Assembly: GCF_014697415.1 (NCBI RefSeq)
Contig: NZ_JACJRT010000007.1
Span: 186,001 to 250,000, forward strand
Origin: Cyanobium sp. FACHB-13342
GTDB taxonomy: Bacteria > Cyanobacteriota > Cyanobacteriia > PCC-6307 > Cyanobiaceae
Direction of reading: 5' to 3'
DNA: 64,000 bases
The position numbers and the translations under genes are program-made. A model generated the notes under the pieces. The model saw nothing but the letters and a program-made list of their open reading frames with translations. It was not told where the DNA came from and made no database searches. This document shows, piece by piece, positions 7,890 to 16,328 of this stretch (the first letter of the stretch is position 1; each line of letters begins with the position of its first letter).

Positions 7890-8458
7890 CAGAAGGCGGC
7901 CTCCTCGTCGTCATCCACAACCCAGCCGCCTCCAGCGGTGTAACCCTCCTGTTCCTCGAAGCCCTCGGTGGGATCGACCTGCTCGTAGGGAACGAACTCG
8001 ACGACCTGGACGGCGCGGGGCTGGAAGGTCATGCCGCAGCCGTTTTCGCCATCCCAGTCGTAGATGTCGAAGGCCACCACGACCTTGGAGCCGTTGCCGA
8101 TGGCGGCCCCATCCCAGGGCTGCTTTTTGGCATCGACGATGCGGGGGCCCTCAGACAGGGAGCCATCACGCCGCTGGAACTGCGGCACCTTGAAGCGCAC
8201 CGCGGTGAGCTCACTGGGCTTTTCCTTATCCGGCTTCCAGGGGAAGCCCTTTTCGGCGCGGCGCTTGCGACTGCCATGCAGAGCAATGAACTGGTCCTCC
8301 ATCGCCAGCAGGAAGGACTGCGCCGTTTGGTCACTGTTGGGAAGCAGCAGATCGCAGGTCCAGGCCTTGGGTTTGCTCTTGTCGAGCTGGTGCCGGGGCG
8401 TGATCAGGTGAGCCCAGCGCACTTCGGCGAGGGGCGTGCGGAAGATCGTCTTAGCCAT
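7889..8458 (-). CDS. Phage single-stranded DNA-binding protein, DUF2815-like
   Basis: The 189-residue protein starts KTIFRTPLAEVRWAHLITPR and has an OB-fold-like sequence (WTCDLLLPNSDQTAQSFL, SKVVVAFDIYDWDGENGCGM, FQPRAVQVVEFVPYE). A strongly acidic tail ends in DDDEEAAF. This layout is typical of DUF2815 phage SSBs, whose acidic tails recruit partner proteins. It would coat ssDNA during replication and annealing. The ATG at 8458 fits the family start and overlaps the previous gene by 8 bp. Next to it lies the ERF-like annealase, a usual SSB partner. Confidence 0.7.
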   Translation of the reverse strand: MAKTIFRTPLAEVRWAHLITPRHQLDKSKPKAWTCDLLLPNSDQTAQSFLLAMEDQFIALHGSRKRRAEKGFPWKPDKEKPSELTAVRFKVPQFQRRDGSLSEGPRIVDAKKQPWDGAAIGNGSKVVVAFDIYDWDGENGCGMTFQPRAVQVVEFVPYEQVDPTEGFEEQEGYTAGGGWVVDDDEEAAF

Positions 8459-8687
8459 GGGTTGACTCGGGGTGAACGGTGGACGCGAGGGGTTGATCGA
8501 ATGGGGCCAGCGGCGGCAGGCCAAGGCGCTCGCGCAGCAGGTGATGCACGGCGCCGCTGGCCGAGAGGTTGCGGGCCTCCATCAGCTCGCGGACCTGCAG
8601 GTAGACGTCGGTGCGCACCTGGGTCTGGATGACATGGCGACCGGCCCGGGAGCGGGGTTGCTCGCCATAGCGACGGGGCTTGCTCAC
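8451..8687 (-). CDS. Small ribbon-helix-helix-like protein
   Basis: The 78-residue protein has a basic N-terminus, then HVIQTQVRTDVYLQVRELME and ARNLSASGAVHHLLRERLGL. This beta-strand/helix/helix order suggests a ribbon-helix-helix DNA-binding fold. It is translationally coupled to the ERF-like gene before it (ATGA at 8684-8687) and overlaps the SSB gene after it. It is probably an operon-level regulator or a DNA-binding accessory protein. Confidence 0.5.
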   Translation of the reverse strand: MSKPRRYGEQPRSRAGRHVIQTQVRTDVYLQVRELMEARNLSASGAVHHLLRERLGLPPLAPFDQPLASTVHPESTHG

Positions 8688-9403
8688 GGCTCGGCAGCTG
8701 CCTGAGCGCCTTCGAACTCCTCGAGGAAGCGGTCGATGAAGGCGCTGTGCTGGTGCTGGGTGATGCGATCACCGATCGAGCGGGCATTGCGCGGCACCTG
8801 GAAGTGCTCACGGAACGCCGTGGTCAGCTCACGCCGCGCGGCTTGGGGAAGGGCCAGGATGCGCTGGTGCGTGGCCTCAATCTCCTGGGCCGTGAGTGGC
8901 TCGAGAGCGACATCACCGCCACCGGCGCCTGCACAGGGTTCGGATGCCTCAACAGAGGACGTCTTCGCCGGCAGAGCGGGACGTTGCGCACCAGCAGAAG
9001 CGAGCTCAACAGTAGAAGTTGCCTCAGGCTCTACAGGCATAGCCTGCTTGTCCAAAGGAATGCCCAGCAGCATGGCCAGCATCCAGCCGGAAGCCTGAAG
9101 TGGGTCGTCGACCTCGTCGGCCCACTCCTCACTGCTGACCTCGGCGCCACCGGCGTGCATCACCGTGACCCGCAGCTTGTGGCGGCCACGGATGTCGACC
9201 AGCTGGCTACTGAAGGCAATGCCCTGGGCAAATGCCGGCCTGGCCGCTTCGACCACGGCGGCCAGGTCAAGGGACGGAACAGCCTGCACCTGTTCCTGGA
9301 AGGAGGCCAGGGCGGCCGTGAGGGCGCGCTCGGCGCTGCCTTTTTCGCCGAGCAACTCAAGGGCGCCGGCTGGCACGTCTGCGCGTGCGGGGATCTGCGT
9401 CAT
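8684..9403 (-). CDS. ERF-like single-strand annealing protein with a C-terminal domain shared with the Rad52-like protein
   Basis: The 239-residue protein has an N-terminal half (about 25-120) resembling the ERF annealase family: LTAALASFQEQVQAV, then LAAVVEAARPAFAQGIAFS, then KLRVTVMHAGG and a shortened PLQASGWMLAMLLGI in place of the usual glycine-rich segment. A proline/serine linker leads to a C-terminal domain (about 180-232). Aligned without gaps to the C-terminus of the Rad52-family protein at 46394-47161, this domain has about 21 identities in 43 positions (FQVP, SI-DRI and other shared blocks). It would anneal ssDNA during phage recombination. The ERF call is by pattern and could be wrong; the shared C-terminal domain is directly visible. 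Confidence 0.65.
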   Translation of the reverse strand: MTQIPARADVPAGALELLGEKGSAERALTAALASFQEQVQAVPSLDLAAVVEAARPAFAQGIAFSSQLVDIRGRHKLRVTVMHAGGAEVSSEEWADEVDDPLQASGWMLAMLLGIPLDKQAMPVEPEATSTVELASAGAQRPALPAKTSSVEASEPCAGAGGGDVALEPLTAQEIEATHQRILALPQAARRELTTAFREHFQVPRNARSIGDRITQHQHSAFIDRFLEEFEGAQAAAEP

Positions 9404-9487
9404 GGCATCAGGGTGTCGGGCTCGTGCCCGCTGGCCTGAGCTTAGCGGCTTTCTAACGCGAGCCGCAATCGGTTGGCGTCCTCGGAT

Positions 9488-10231
9488 TTATCCGGGTTCC
9501 TTCCTGCGTCGCCGGGTGGCAGGCTTGGGCGCTCCTGCCGGGTCGTCGGCTTCCCAGGCTCGGATCCACTCGTCAGGAAGGAACTGCTCGTCTTGCACCC
9601 AGAGTTGCGCCAGTTCGGAAGTGGAGTAGTCGTCGAGGGCCAGGACCTCTCGAAAACGCTTGCGGTACATCTCCGGCACCGACGCGGCGAGCTGCTCCAA
9701 GGCATCGGTGACGTCGGCGTCGCGCGTTCTGATCACACGACGCACATGGCGCCTCCAGTTCTGACAGAGATCTTCGGCTTCTTTCGACGAGAACGTGGGA
9801 GAGAGAACTGCCTGGTAAGTCTCTGGGACGGCCAGATATCCGATGTAGCAGCTCCAGAAATCAACGGCATCCCAGGGTTTTCCGTCGTTGCCCCGTAATG
9901 GCTCTGCATATTCGAGCTGTTCTCGAATGCGCTGGGATTTGACCCCTTCCAGTCGTCGATTGCTATCCAGCAACCTTCGGTTCAGTTCTTCGAGCTGGAA
10001 AAAAGCTTTCTGGCGCAGCTCGCCAGCCTTGCCCTGCTCGATGACTGAAAGGTTGCCGTAGGAGATCACCTCAAACTTCGCTTCCGCGCCCCACTCACAG
10101 GCGGTGTACTGGGTCCAGCCGTTGCGGCGGCGCCAGTTCAACAGCATCTTCCCGAAGGCCCGACGTGACTCCTGCTGCCAGTCGAGGACGGCCTGGTAGG
10201 AGCGCCCCGTCAGGTCCATGTCGTATGTCAT
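9488..10231 (-). CDS. Helix-turn-helix regulator (XRE-like)
   Basis: The 247-residue protein has an XRE-like N-terminal region: FGKMLLNWRRRNGWTQYTAC (about 26-45), then the recognition region FEVISYGNLSVIEQGKAGEL. The C-terminal part is helical with a very basic end (TRRRRKEPG). It is a plausible element repressor or early regulator, placed in the middle of the leftward operon. I see no protease or dimerisation domain of the LexA/CI type, so its control of induction is uncertain. Confidence 0.55.
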   Translation of the reverse strand: MTYDMDLTGRSYQAVLDWQQESRRAFGKMLLNWRRRNGWTQYTACEWGAEAKFEVISYGNLSVIEQGKAGELRQKAFFQLEELNRRLLDSNRRLEGVKSQRIREQLEYAEPLRGNDGKPWDAVDFWSCYIGYLAVPETYQAVLSPTFSSKEAEDLCQNWRRHVRRVIRTRDADVTDALEQLAASVPEMYRKRFREVLALDDYSTSELAQLWVQDEQFLPDEWIRAWEADDPAGAPKPATRRRRKEPG

Positions 10232-10274
10232 AGCCCGATTCTACGACCTACTTGCCATTGCAAGCCAGAGCCTG

Positions 10275-10454
10275 TCAAGACTTGGCGGCATGGATTGAGT
10301 GGTTCACCGGCTCGGCCAGCAGCTGTTTGACCTGCTGGCCGCTCAGGATCCGGCCCGTCTGAGCCTGGAAGCGCAGGGCCAGCGTGTACGGGTGTGCACC
10401 GGGATGACGGCGAGCGAGCGCCTGCAGCTGCCCGCGAAGCTCGGGCCGAGTCAT
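10275..10454 (-). CDS. Small hypothetical protein in the early operon
   Basis: A 59-residue frame starts at an ATG overlapping the VRR-NUC stop (ATGA). The protein starts MTRPELRGQLQALARRHPGA, continues with LALRFQAQTGRILSGQQVKQ, and ends in a short polar tail. It is basic and helical with no recognised domain. The tight coupling to the nuclease gene argues that it is real. Confidence 0.5.
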   Translation of the reverse strand: MTRPELRGQLQALARRHPGAHPYTLALRFQAQTGRILSGQQVKQLLAEPVNHSIHAAKS

Positions 10455-10828
10455 GCCGTTTGCTCGCCGACGGCGCTCAGCTTCAGGACTGCCTGGGCCT
10501 GTTGAACCGAGCGGCAGACGGCTGCAAGGCCGCCGAGATCTTGCACCGCCTGCAGGAAGGCGCGCTGCTCAGTGCTGATGACCCCGCAGTTCGTCTTGAT
10601 CTCCAGGGCAACGAACTGAGCGATCTGCTGGCCGACCAGTTCAGGCGTGATCTCCAGCGAGCGCAGACCGATCAGATCGCTGCTGCCCTTGCACAACCCG
10701 AAGCGCACGAAGCGCCCCTGCTGGTCGATCAGGGCACCGGTGTTGTTGCGCCAGAGCCGCACTGGTCCGCGGCCGCAGGCCAAGCGGATGCGCTGCTGGA
10801 TCTCGTGTTCGCTGGGGGAGGAGGCCAT
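10451..10828 (-). CDS. VRR-NUC domain nuclease
   Basis: The 125-residue protein matches the stand-alone VRR-NUC phage nuclease pattern. It has SEHEIQQRIRLACG at the start, WRNNTGAL and then GSSDLIGL, with the PD-(D/E)XK core in VALEIKTNCG (about 73-82) followed by QRAFLQAVQDLGGLAAVCRS. Such enzymes are structure-specific phage DNA nucleases, possibly Holliday-junction resolvases. The gene belongs to the leftward early operon. Confidence 0.8.
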   Translation of the reverse strand: MASSPSEHEIQQRIRLACGRGPVRLWRNNTGALIDQQGRFVRFGLCKGSSDLIGLRSLEITPELVGQQIAQFVALEIKTNCGVISTEQRAFLQAVQDLGGLAAVCRSVQQAQAVLKLSAVGEQTA

Positions 10829-10861
10829 GCCTCCTGTTGCCGGGCAGGGCGAAGGGGATGA

Positions 10862-11284
10862 TCAGCGCACGTCCCAGGGATTGATCAACTCCAGCCCGAT
10901 CTCGGCAAAGTCGGCCACGTTTCTTGTGGCCAGGGGAGCGCCATGGGCCAGCGCCGTGGCTGCGATCACCGCATCCGCTGTCGCCATCGGTCGGGCCAGC
11001 CATTCCCGCCGCTGCAGCAGTTCGCCGTACCAGTGGGCCGCTTCGCTGGTGAAGGGCCAAATTCGGCCCGCAAATAATTCGGTCGCCAGCGCATCCCAGC
11101 TCTGCTGCAGTTGCTGCTTACGGCGGCCATCCGGCAGCCGGGACAGACCGTGCAGGATTTCAGCTTCATTCATCGCCGTGATCGCCACTGCCTCTGGATC
11201 AAGGCCATTGGCCCAGGCCAGCACCCGCGGTTCCGGCTGCAGCCGCATCAGCTCTGAGATCACATTGGTATCCAGCACGATCAC
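10862..11284 (-). CDS. vapC: PIN-domain toxin, VapC/FitB family
   Basis: The 140-residue protein has the PIN RNase layout. Asp5 lies in MIVLDTNVISELMR, with acidic NEAEILHGL in the middle and MATADAVIAATAL and TRNVADF near the C-terminus. VapC toxins cleave tRNA or rRNA and are neutralised by the upstream antitoxin. It lies 47 bp after the VapB-like gene inside the early operon, so it could also be induced with the element. The pair probably stabilises the element in the host. Confidence 0.85.
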   Translation of the reverse strand: MIVLDTNVISELMRLQPEPRVLAWANGLDPEAVAITAMNEAEILHGLSRLPDGRRKQQLQQSWDALATELFAGRIWPFTSEAAHWYGELLQRREWLARPMATADAVIAATALAHGAPLATRNVADFAEIGLELINPWDVR

Positions 11285-11331
11285 CGCAAACTCCTTTCCT
11301 GTGGTGCCTGATCTCCCGAGGTTTCCGCTTC

Positions 11332-11589
11332 CTATTCGCCCTCAAACTGCGCGGGGATAGGCAGGGATGATCTTGCTGGCAGCTCCAGCTCCACGCCACC
11401 GAGCTGGGCGAAGTGCTCATGGATGCGAGTGCCCAGGCCCTTGCCTCCAGCGACAGGCTGCCGGGCTTCGATGGCGGTGCGGAGGATCGTGCGGGCTTCC
11501 TCCTCCATCGAGCGTCCATGGCGCGCGGCCTGAATGCGCAGCTGCGCTTTGGTGCGCTCGTCGAGGTTGCGGATGGTGAGGCTGGCCAT
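11332..11589 (-). CDS. vapB: Antitoxin, FitA/VapB-type ribbon-helix-helix
   Basis: The 85-residue protein starts ASLTIRNLDERTKAQLRIQA followed by RHGRSMEEEARTILRTAIE, the Arc/FitA ribbon-helix-helix pattern. A C-terminal tail that likely wraps the toxin completes it. It directly precedes the PIN-domain gene on the same strand. Antitoxin plus toxin usually repress their own promoter. Confidence 0.82.
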   Translation of the reverse strand: MASLTIRNLDERTKAQLRIQAARHGRSMEEEARTILRTAIEARQPVAGGKGLGTRIHEHFAQLGGVELELPARSSLPIPAQFEGE

Positions 11590-11663
11590 GGATGACTCCC
11601 GCTTGCACTGACAGCATTGCAGTCAACGCTAAGGCCTCTGGCGGCTGCTCGCTTGCCCAGCGA

Positions 11664-13097
11664 TTACGTGCTGCGCTGCCGTGCTGCCCAGACGTGGCGG
11701 GCCCAGCCGGGCTTGTAGCCGCGTTCCTGCTCCCGCTGCAGCAAGTCCTCGAAGGTGCGGCAGCCGGCGGCCGGGTGCGTCCGGCGTGGTCGGGCCTGCT
11801 GGAGCTTGGGGCGGTGCCGATCCGACCCGCTGATCTCGACTAGTTCACCCTCAAGCAGTTGAAGCCCACGGCGCTGCTCATCGCGGTCCTCGGCAGGAAA
11901 CAGATGGCCGCAGTCGGGGCAGACCTGGGCGGCACTGGGGCAGCTGCAGAAGCAGACCGGGCAGTCTTTGATCGGAATCGAGACGCCCTCCCGGCGGCGG
12001 CGGCCAGCCAGGCTCCACTCGCGCTCATCGGTGGGCAGGCCGTGGCGATGGGCGTTGCCGACGTGATCGAGGATCACCGCTTCCTGCTTGCCCGGTGCGG
12101 GACGCAGGGCCCGGCCAACCATCTGCAGATAGAGGCTCAGGGAAGCGGTGGGGCGCATCAGGATCGCGCCGCCCACCGAGGGGATGTCGGTGCCCTCGGA
12201 AATGATCATGCAGCTGGTGATTACCTCCACCTCGCCGGTGCCGAGCCCGGCGATCAACCGTTTGCGCTCCTCCGCTGACGTGCCACCGCTCACCGACGCG
12301 GCCCTGATCCCTGCAGCGCGGAAGGCGCCAGCCATCTGCTCGGCGTGCTGGATCGTGCAGCAAAAGCAAATGGCCGTGCCGGGGTGCAGCCGGCGGCGGT
12401 AGTGCGACACCGCATCACCGATCGCGGCCCGGTCCCCGAAGGCGCGCGCCGCCTGCTCCAGGTCGTACTCGCCCATCCGCTGTTGGAGTTCGGGACCCTG
12501 CCCCTTGCTGTTCCTGGCACCTGGCCAGGAGAAGACCTTGGGCCGGGCCAGCCAGCCCTGCTCCACCAGCCAGGCCGCAGAGGGCCCCAGCACCAGGGCC
12601 TCGAAAAAGCCGCCGGCCTCTACGCCCAACCCTTTGCCATCGAGGCGTTCGGGCGTGGCGGTCTTGCCGATCAGATGCGCCTCTGGCCAGGTGTTGATGA
12701 TCCGGCCCCAGACGTTGCCGGCCACCAGGTGATGGGCCTCGTCCTGAATGATCAGATCCGGCACAGGCAGCTGCCCCAGCCGCCGGGCCACGGTCTGCAC
12801 CGAGCCCACGGAAACCTGCCGGCCCTGCAGCCTCTGGCCAGGGGCGATCACATCGGGCTCCAGCCCCCAGGCCCGAACGGTGCCCGTGAGCTGCTCGATC
12901 AGCTCGGCCCGATGGGCCAGCACCAGCACCTTCCTGCCCTTGCGGGCAGCGCCGCGGGCGATGGCGCCGATGGTCTGGCCTTTGCCCGCGCCGGTGGGCA
13001 TCACGGCACAGACCCGGCGGTGGGCCTTGAGTGCGGCGCGGAGATCGACCAACAACTGCAGCTGGTAGTCACGCAGAACGATTGACGGCATTGGCAC
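11664..13097 (-). CDS. SF2 DEAH-box helicase with C-terminal zinc ribbon
   Basis: The 477-residue protein has the Q-like start LRDYQLQLLVDLRAAL, Walker A PTGAGKGQT (about 36-44), motif Ia VLAHRAELI, DEAHH (about 118-122), motif III KTATPERLD, and the C-terminal helicase motifs SGGTSAEERKRL, SEGTDIPSVGGAIL and QMVGRALRPAPGK. A CPVCFCSC...CPDCGH ribbon follows. It is an RecG/UvsW-like phage DNA helicase for replication or recombination. The start is GTG 13097 or ATG 13091. It heads the leftward early operon and is divergent from the primase block. Confidence 0.85.
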   Translation of the reverse strand: MPMPSIVLRDYQLQLLVDLRAALKAHRRVCAVMPTGAGKGQTIGAIARGAARKGRKVLVLAHRAELIEQLTGTVRAWGLEPDVIAPGQRLQGRQVSVGSVQTVARRLGQLPVPDLIIQDEAHHLVAGNVWGRIINTWPEAHLIGKTATPERLDGKGLGVEAGGFFEALVLGPSAAWLVEQGWLARPKVFSWPGARNSKGQGPELQQRMGEYDLEQAARAFGDRAAIGDAVSHYRRRLHPGTAICFCCTIQHAEQMAGAFRAAGIRAASVSGGTSAEERKRLIAGLGTGEVEVITSCMIISEGTDIPSVGGAILMRPTASLSLYLQMVGRALRPAPGKQEAVILDHVGNAHRHGLPTDEREWSLAGRRRREGVSIPIKDCPVCFCSCPSAAQVCPDCGHLFPAEDRDEQRRGLQLLEGELVEISGSDRHRPKLQQARPRRTHPAAGCRTFEDLLQREQERGYKPGWARHVWAARQRST

Positions 13098-13116
13098 CAG
13101 ATCAAGCGGGACGACT

Positions 13117-13149
13117 GCTAGCCACTCGCCTTCTTTGGCTCAGGCTAGC
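13117..13149. promoter_or_regulatory. Candidate operator between divergent early promoters
   Basis: GCTAGCC (13117-13123) and GGCTAGC (13143-13149) form a perfect 7-bp inverted repeat. They lie in the 57-bp gap between the leftward helicase gene and the rightward ribbon-helix-helix gene. The placement suits an autoregulatory operator controlling both directions. Confidence 0.4.
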
Positions 13150-13154
13150 GAGGC

Positions 13155-13400
13155 ATGGCCAAGGCTATTAGGCTGCAGACCACGAGCAATGGCCTGATGC
13201 CCGACTACGCCCTGCCGGTGAGTGTCTCGATCACCCAGCAGCAACTCGCCTGGCTGGATGCCCGCAGGCGTCACGGCTCCCTCAGTCGCTCGGCGGCACT
13301 GCGGCAGGTGCTGGATGCCGCCATGGACCGCGAACTCTTGCTGGACAGACCGGATCGGGCATCACCGAATCCCGCCGCGACCTCAGCAGCGAGCAGGTGA
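13155..13400 (+). CDS. Small ribbon-helix-helix-like protein before the primase
   Basis: The 81-residue protein contains LPVSVSITQQQLAWLDARRR followed by LSRSAALRQVLDAAMDREL, a ribbon-helix-helix-like arrangement. A disordered tail follows. It starts just after the inverted repeat in the divergent promoter region and ends 10 bp before the primase gene. It is therefore a good candidate for an early repressor of the element. Confidence 0.5.
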   Translation: MAKAIRLQTTSNGLMPDYALPVSVSITQQQLAWLDARRRHGSLSRSAALRQVLDAAMDRELLLDRPDRASPNPAATSAASR

Positions 13401-13410
13401 GCCGGAACCC

Positions 13411-16041
13411 ATGGCCCCTGATGCCATTGCTGCGGCCCAGGGCCGCTGGCCGGAGATTTTGGTTGCTCTGGCGGGGCTGAGCAGCGAGCAGCTCAGCAAT
13501 CGCCATCAACCCTGCCCGCTCTGTGGAGGGAGGGATCGCTACCGCTTTGACGACAAGGACGGCAGCGGCTCCTGGTTCTGCAACCAGTGCGGCGGCAAGG
13601 ACCAGCGCGGCGGCGCTGGCTCCGGCATCGACCTGCTGATGCGCCGGCAGGGCTGGAGCTTTGTGGAGGCAGCACGGCAGGTGGAGGCCTTCCTTGGCCT
13701 GGTGCCTGATCACCAGGGCACCAGTGCCGGCAGGGCCACCAGCCGAAACGGCAAGCCCTGGCGGATGCCTGACAAACCTCCCGCCGATGCCCCGCCGCCA
13801 CCGTTGAACCGCGGGGCCACCGCCCAGTGGGCCTACCGCAATCGCGCAGGGGAAGTGCTGTTCTGGATCCAGCGGATCGGGCTGCGCAGCGGCGGCAAAG
13901 CCTTCCTGCATCGCGTCTGGCTGGACGGGGACTGGCATCGCCCCAGCCGCCGTGATGCCTTCAGCTGCGACTGGCCCACCCCCAGGCCGCTCTACGGACT
14001 GCCAGATCTGCAGCAGCGCCCCGAGGCCCCGGTACTGGTGGTGGAAGGGGAGGGCACCGCCGATGCGGCCGCTCGTCTGTTCCCAGACCATGTGGTGCTG
14101 ACTTGGGCCAACGGCTCCAAGGCGATCGCCAAGGCGGACTGGACGCCGCTGGCCGGCCGCTCGGTGACGCTCTGGCCTGATGCGGATGCGGCCGGAGTGG
14201 AAGCCATGCAGAGCCTGGCCGCCCTGCTGCATCCCCTCGACTGCGAGCTGCACTTGGTGGCCCTACCGGCAGATCTGCCCCAAGGCTGGGATCTGGCCGA
14301 TGCCGACTGGACACCCCGGCAGGCTGCTCGGCAGCTGGCGAAAGCAGCCCAGCCATGGAGACCCTCAGAGACAGGTGCTGGTGGCAGCGGCGATGGTGCT
14401 TCGCTGCCGGCGCTGGCCCCGGCAGCAACCCCCAGGCCGACCACGCCGTTTCAGTGCCTGGGGTACGACGCCGACGCGAACTTCTATCAACCGGGGAGCA
14501 CCGGTCAGGTGATCCGCCTGCCCCGCGGTTGCCACACCGCCACCCACCTGGTGGCCCTGGCACCACTGGAGTATTGGGAGAGCCTCTACCCCAGCCGCAC
14601 CGGTGTGAACTGGCCGGCAGCGGCCAGTGATCTGCACAAGAGCTCGGCCGCGATGGGGATCTTTGCAGTGGAGCGCATCCGCGGCCGCGGGGCCTGGTGG
14701 GATGAAGGCCGCACGGTGCTGCACCTCGGTGATCGCTTAATCACCCCCGAGGGGGAGCACCCGATCACCAAACCCTTCCGCTCGCGGCACATCTACCAGC
14801 GCCTCAAACGCTTGGAGGGACCGTGCGGCGTAGAGCCTCTGACCGTGCAGGAGGCGGCCGTGATCGTGGGCATCGCCAACCGCTTTCGCTGGGAGGTGCC
14901 GGCCTCCGGCACCCTGCTCCTGGGCTGGGTGGTGCTGGCTCCGATCTGCGGAGCCCTGCGCTGGCGGCCCCACCTCTGGCTCACCGCCGGCGCTGGCTCG
15001 GGCAAGAGCCAGATCCTCGATCGCTTCGTGGCGCCGCTACTCGGCGATCTGAGCCTGGTGGTGGTGGGCGCGACCACAGAAGCCGGCCTGCGCCAGACCA
15101 TCTGCTGCGACGCCGTGCCCGTGGTCTTCGATGAGGCGGAGAGCAATGAGAAGGGTGATCAGCAGCGGATGCAGGCGATCCTCTCGCTGGCGCGGGTGGC
15201 CAGCAGCGAGAGCAGCGCCGAGATGCTGAAGGGTTCCCCCAGCGGTGATGTGAGCCGCTACCGGGTGCGCTCGATGTTCCTGATGTCCTCGATCGCCACC
15301 GCCCTCAAGCAGGGTGCCGACAAGAGCCGGTTCGCGCAGCTGACCCTGCGCAGCCCCACCGAGATGGGCAAGGAGGAGCGGGAGGTGCACTGGCAGAGCC
15401 TCGATCGCGATCTCGAACGCCACATCACCCCGGAGCTGGCGCGGCGGTTGATCGCCCGCACCGTGTCGTTGATCCCGGTGATCCGCCAATCGGTCGTGGT
15501 GTTTTCCGCTGCGGCGGCACGGCACTTCGATTCCCAGCGCCTGGGCGATCAGTACGGCACCTTGATGGCCGGAGCCTGGTCGCTGCTCAGTGATGCGGTA
15601 CCCACCCAGGAGGAGGCGGAGCACTGCATCGCCTGCCACGACTGGGAGAGCTACAGCCAGAGCACCGAAGTGCCGGATGAGGCCCGCTGCATGCAGACGA
15701 TCCTGCAGCGGCAGGTGCGGGTGGAGACCGACGACAAACCCGTCACCCGCACCATCGGTGAACTGGTGGAGCTGGCCGCCTGCCATGCCAGTTGCATCGA
15801 CGTGAGCGCGGGCCTGGCCGCCCAGACCCTTGGGCGCCATGGCCTGCGGGTGGATCAGGAGCGGCTGCTGGTGAGCAACACCGCCAAGGCCATCGAGCAG
15901 TTTCTTGCTGATACCGCCTGGCAGAACAGCTGGCCGGTGGTGCTGCTGCGCCTGGCTGGTGCGCAACGGGCCGGACCGGTGCGCTTCTGTGGCGCCGGCA
16001 TGGTCAGCCGTGCGGTCGCCATTCCCCTGACCGAGCTGTAA
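13411..16041 (+). CDS. Primase-helicase fusion: zinc finger, Toprim and DUF927-type AAA+ helicase
   Basis: The 876-residue protein begins with a T7-gp4-type zinc finger (Cys35, Cys38, Cys57, Cys60). A Toprim domain follows (VLVVEGEGTADAAARL near 208, PDADAAGVEAM near 255), as in DNA primases. The C-terminal half has Walker A TAGAGSGKS (about 525-532) and Walker B VVFDEAES (about 571-578), the pattern of DUF927-type phage and plasmid helicases. It would prime and unwind DNA at the element origin. I chose the ATG at 13411 because the zinc finger starts soon after. The longer frame upstream is a shadow of the RHH gene. Confidence 0.85.
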   Translation: MAPDAIAAAQGRWPEILVALAGLSSEQLSNRHQPCPLCGGRDRYRFDDKDGSGSWFCNQCGGKDQRGGAGSGIDLLMRRQGWSFVEAARQVEAFLGLVPDHQGTSAGRATSRNGKPWRMPDKPPADAPPPPLNRGATAQWAYRNRAGEVLFWIQRIGLRSGGKAFLHRVWLDGDWHRPSRRDAFSCDWPTPRPLYGLPDLQQRPEAPVLVVEGEGTADAAARLFPDHVVLTWANGSKAIAKADWTPLAGRSVTLWPDADAAGVEAMQSLAALLHPLDCELHLVALPADLPQGWDLADADWTPRQAARQLAKAAQPWRPSETGAGGSGDGASLPALAPAATPRPTTPFQCLGYDADANFYQPGSTGQVIRLPRGCHTATHLVALAPLEYWESLYPSRTGVNWPAAASDLHKSSAAMGIFAVERIRGRGAWWDEGRTVLHLGDRLITPEGEHPITKPFRSRHIYQRLKRLEGPCGVEPLTVQEAAVIVGIANRFRWEVPASGTLLLGWVVLAPICGALRWRPHLWLTAGAGSGKSQILDRFVAPLLGDLSLVVVGATTEAGLRQTICCDAVPVVFDEAESNEKGDQQRMQAILSLARVASSESSAEMLKGSPSGDVSRYRVRSMFLMSSIATALKQGADKSRFAQLTLRSPTEMGKEEREVHWQSLDRDLERHITPELARRLIARTVSLIPVIRQSVVVFSAAAARHFDSQRLGDQYGTLMAGAWSLLSDAVPTQEEAEHCIACHDWESYSQSTEVPDEARCMQTILQRQVRVETDDKPVTRTIGELVELAACHASCIDVSAGLAAQTLGRHGLRVDQERLLVSNTAKAIEQFLADTAWQNSWPVVLLRLAGAQRAGPVRFCGAGMVSRAVAIPLTEL

Positions 16042-16119
16042 CGAGCAGCCGTCACAAACGGGCCGGACATAACAGCAGAGGTAACGCCCAGATCAATTGC
16101 CCCGCAACCGATCTGGGCT

Positions 16120-16251
16120 GCTGTAACGCTGTAACGCTCCGGGGATCCGATAGAGCCCCCTATGAATTCAAAGACGAATGCACACCTGCTCAACCAGACA
16201 CTGCTGCTTGCTAAAGCTTCTATCTCTGAAAAAGGGTTACAGCGTTACAGC
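16120..16251. repeat. Inverted tandem GCTGTAAC repeats: candidate replication origin
   Basis: GCTGTAACGCTGTAAC (16120-16135) recurs as its exact reverse complement GTTACAGCGTTACAGC (16236-16251). Each arm is itself a tandem of the 8-mer GCTGTAAC. Further GTAACG/CGTTAC-like words lie nearby at about 16080 and 16286. The 287-bp gap between primase-helicase and exonuclease (16042-16328) holds no gene I can support. Iteron-like repeats next to a primase are typical of replication origins. Confidence 0.5.
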
Positions 16252-16328
16252 CACCCCTAGACGCTTTTGCTGGCCCGCCCTCTCGGCTGTTACGGCGATC
16301 GTCACGCCGCGTCACAGCTGAAACGGTC

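Noticed and set aside
6796-7920. 374-codon version of the KilA-N gene
   Set aside because: The first 106 codons are Arg/Gln/Pro-rich shadow of the small membrane-protein gene. The ATG at 7602 overlaps that gene's stop and precedes the domain.
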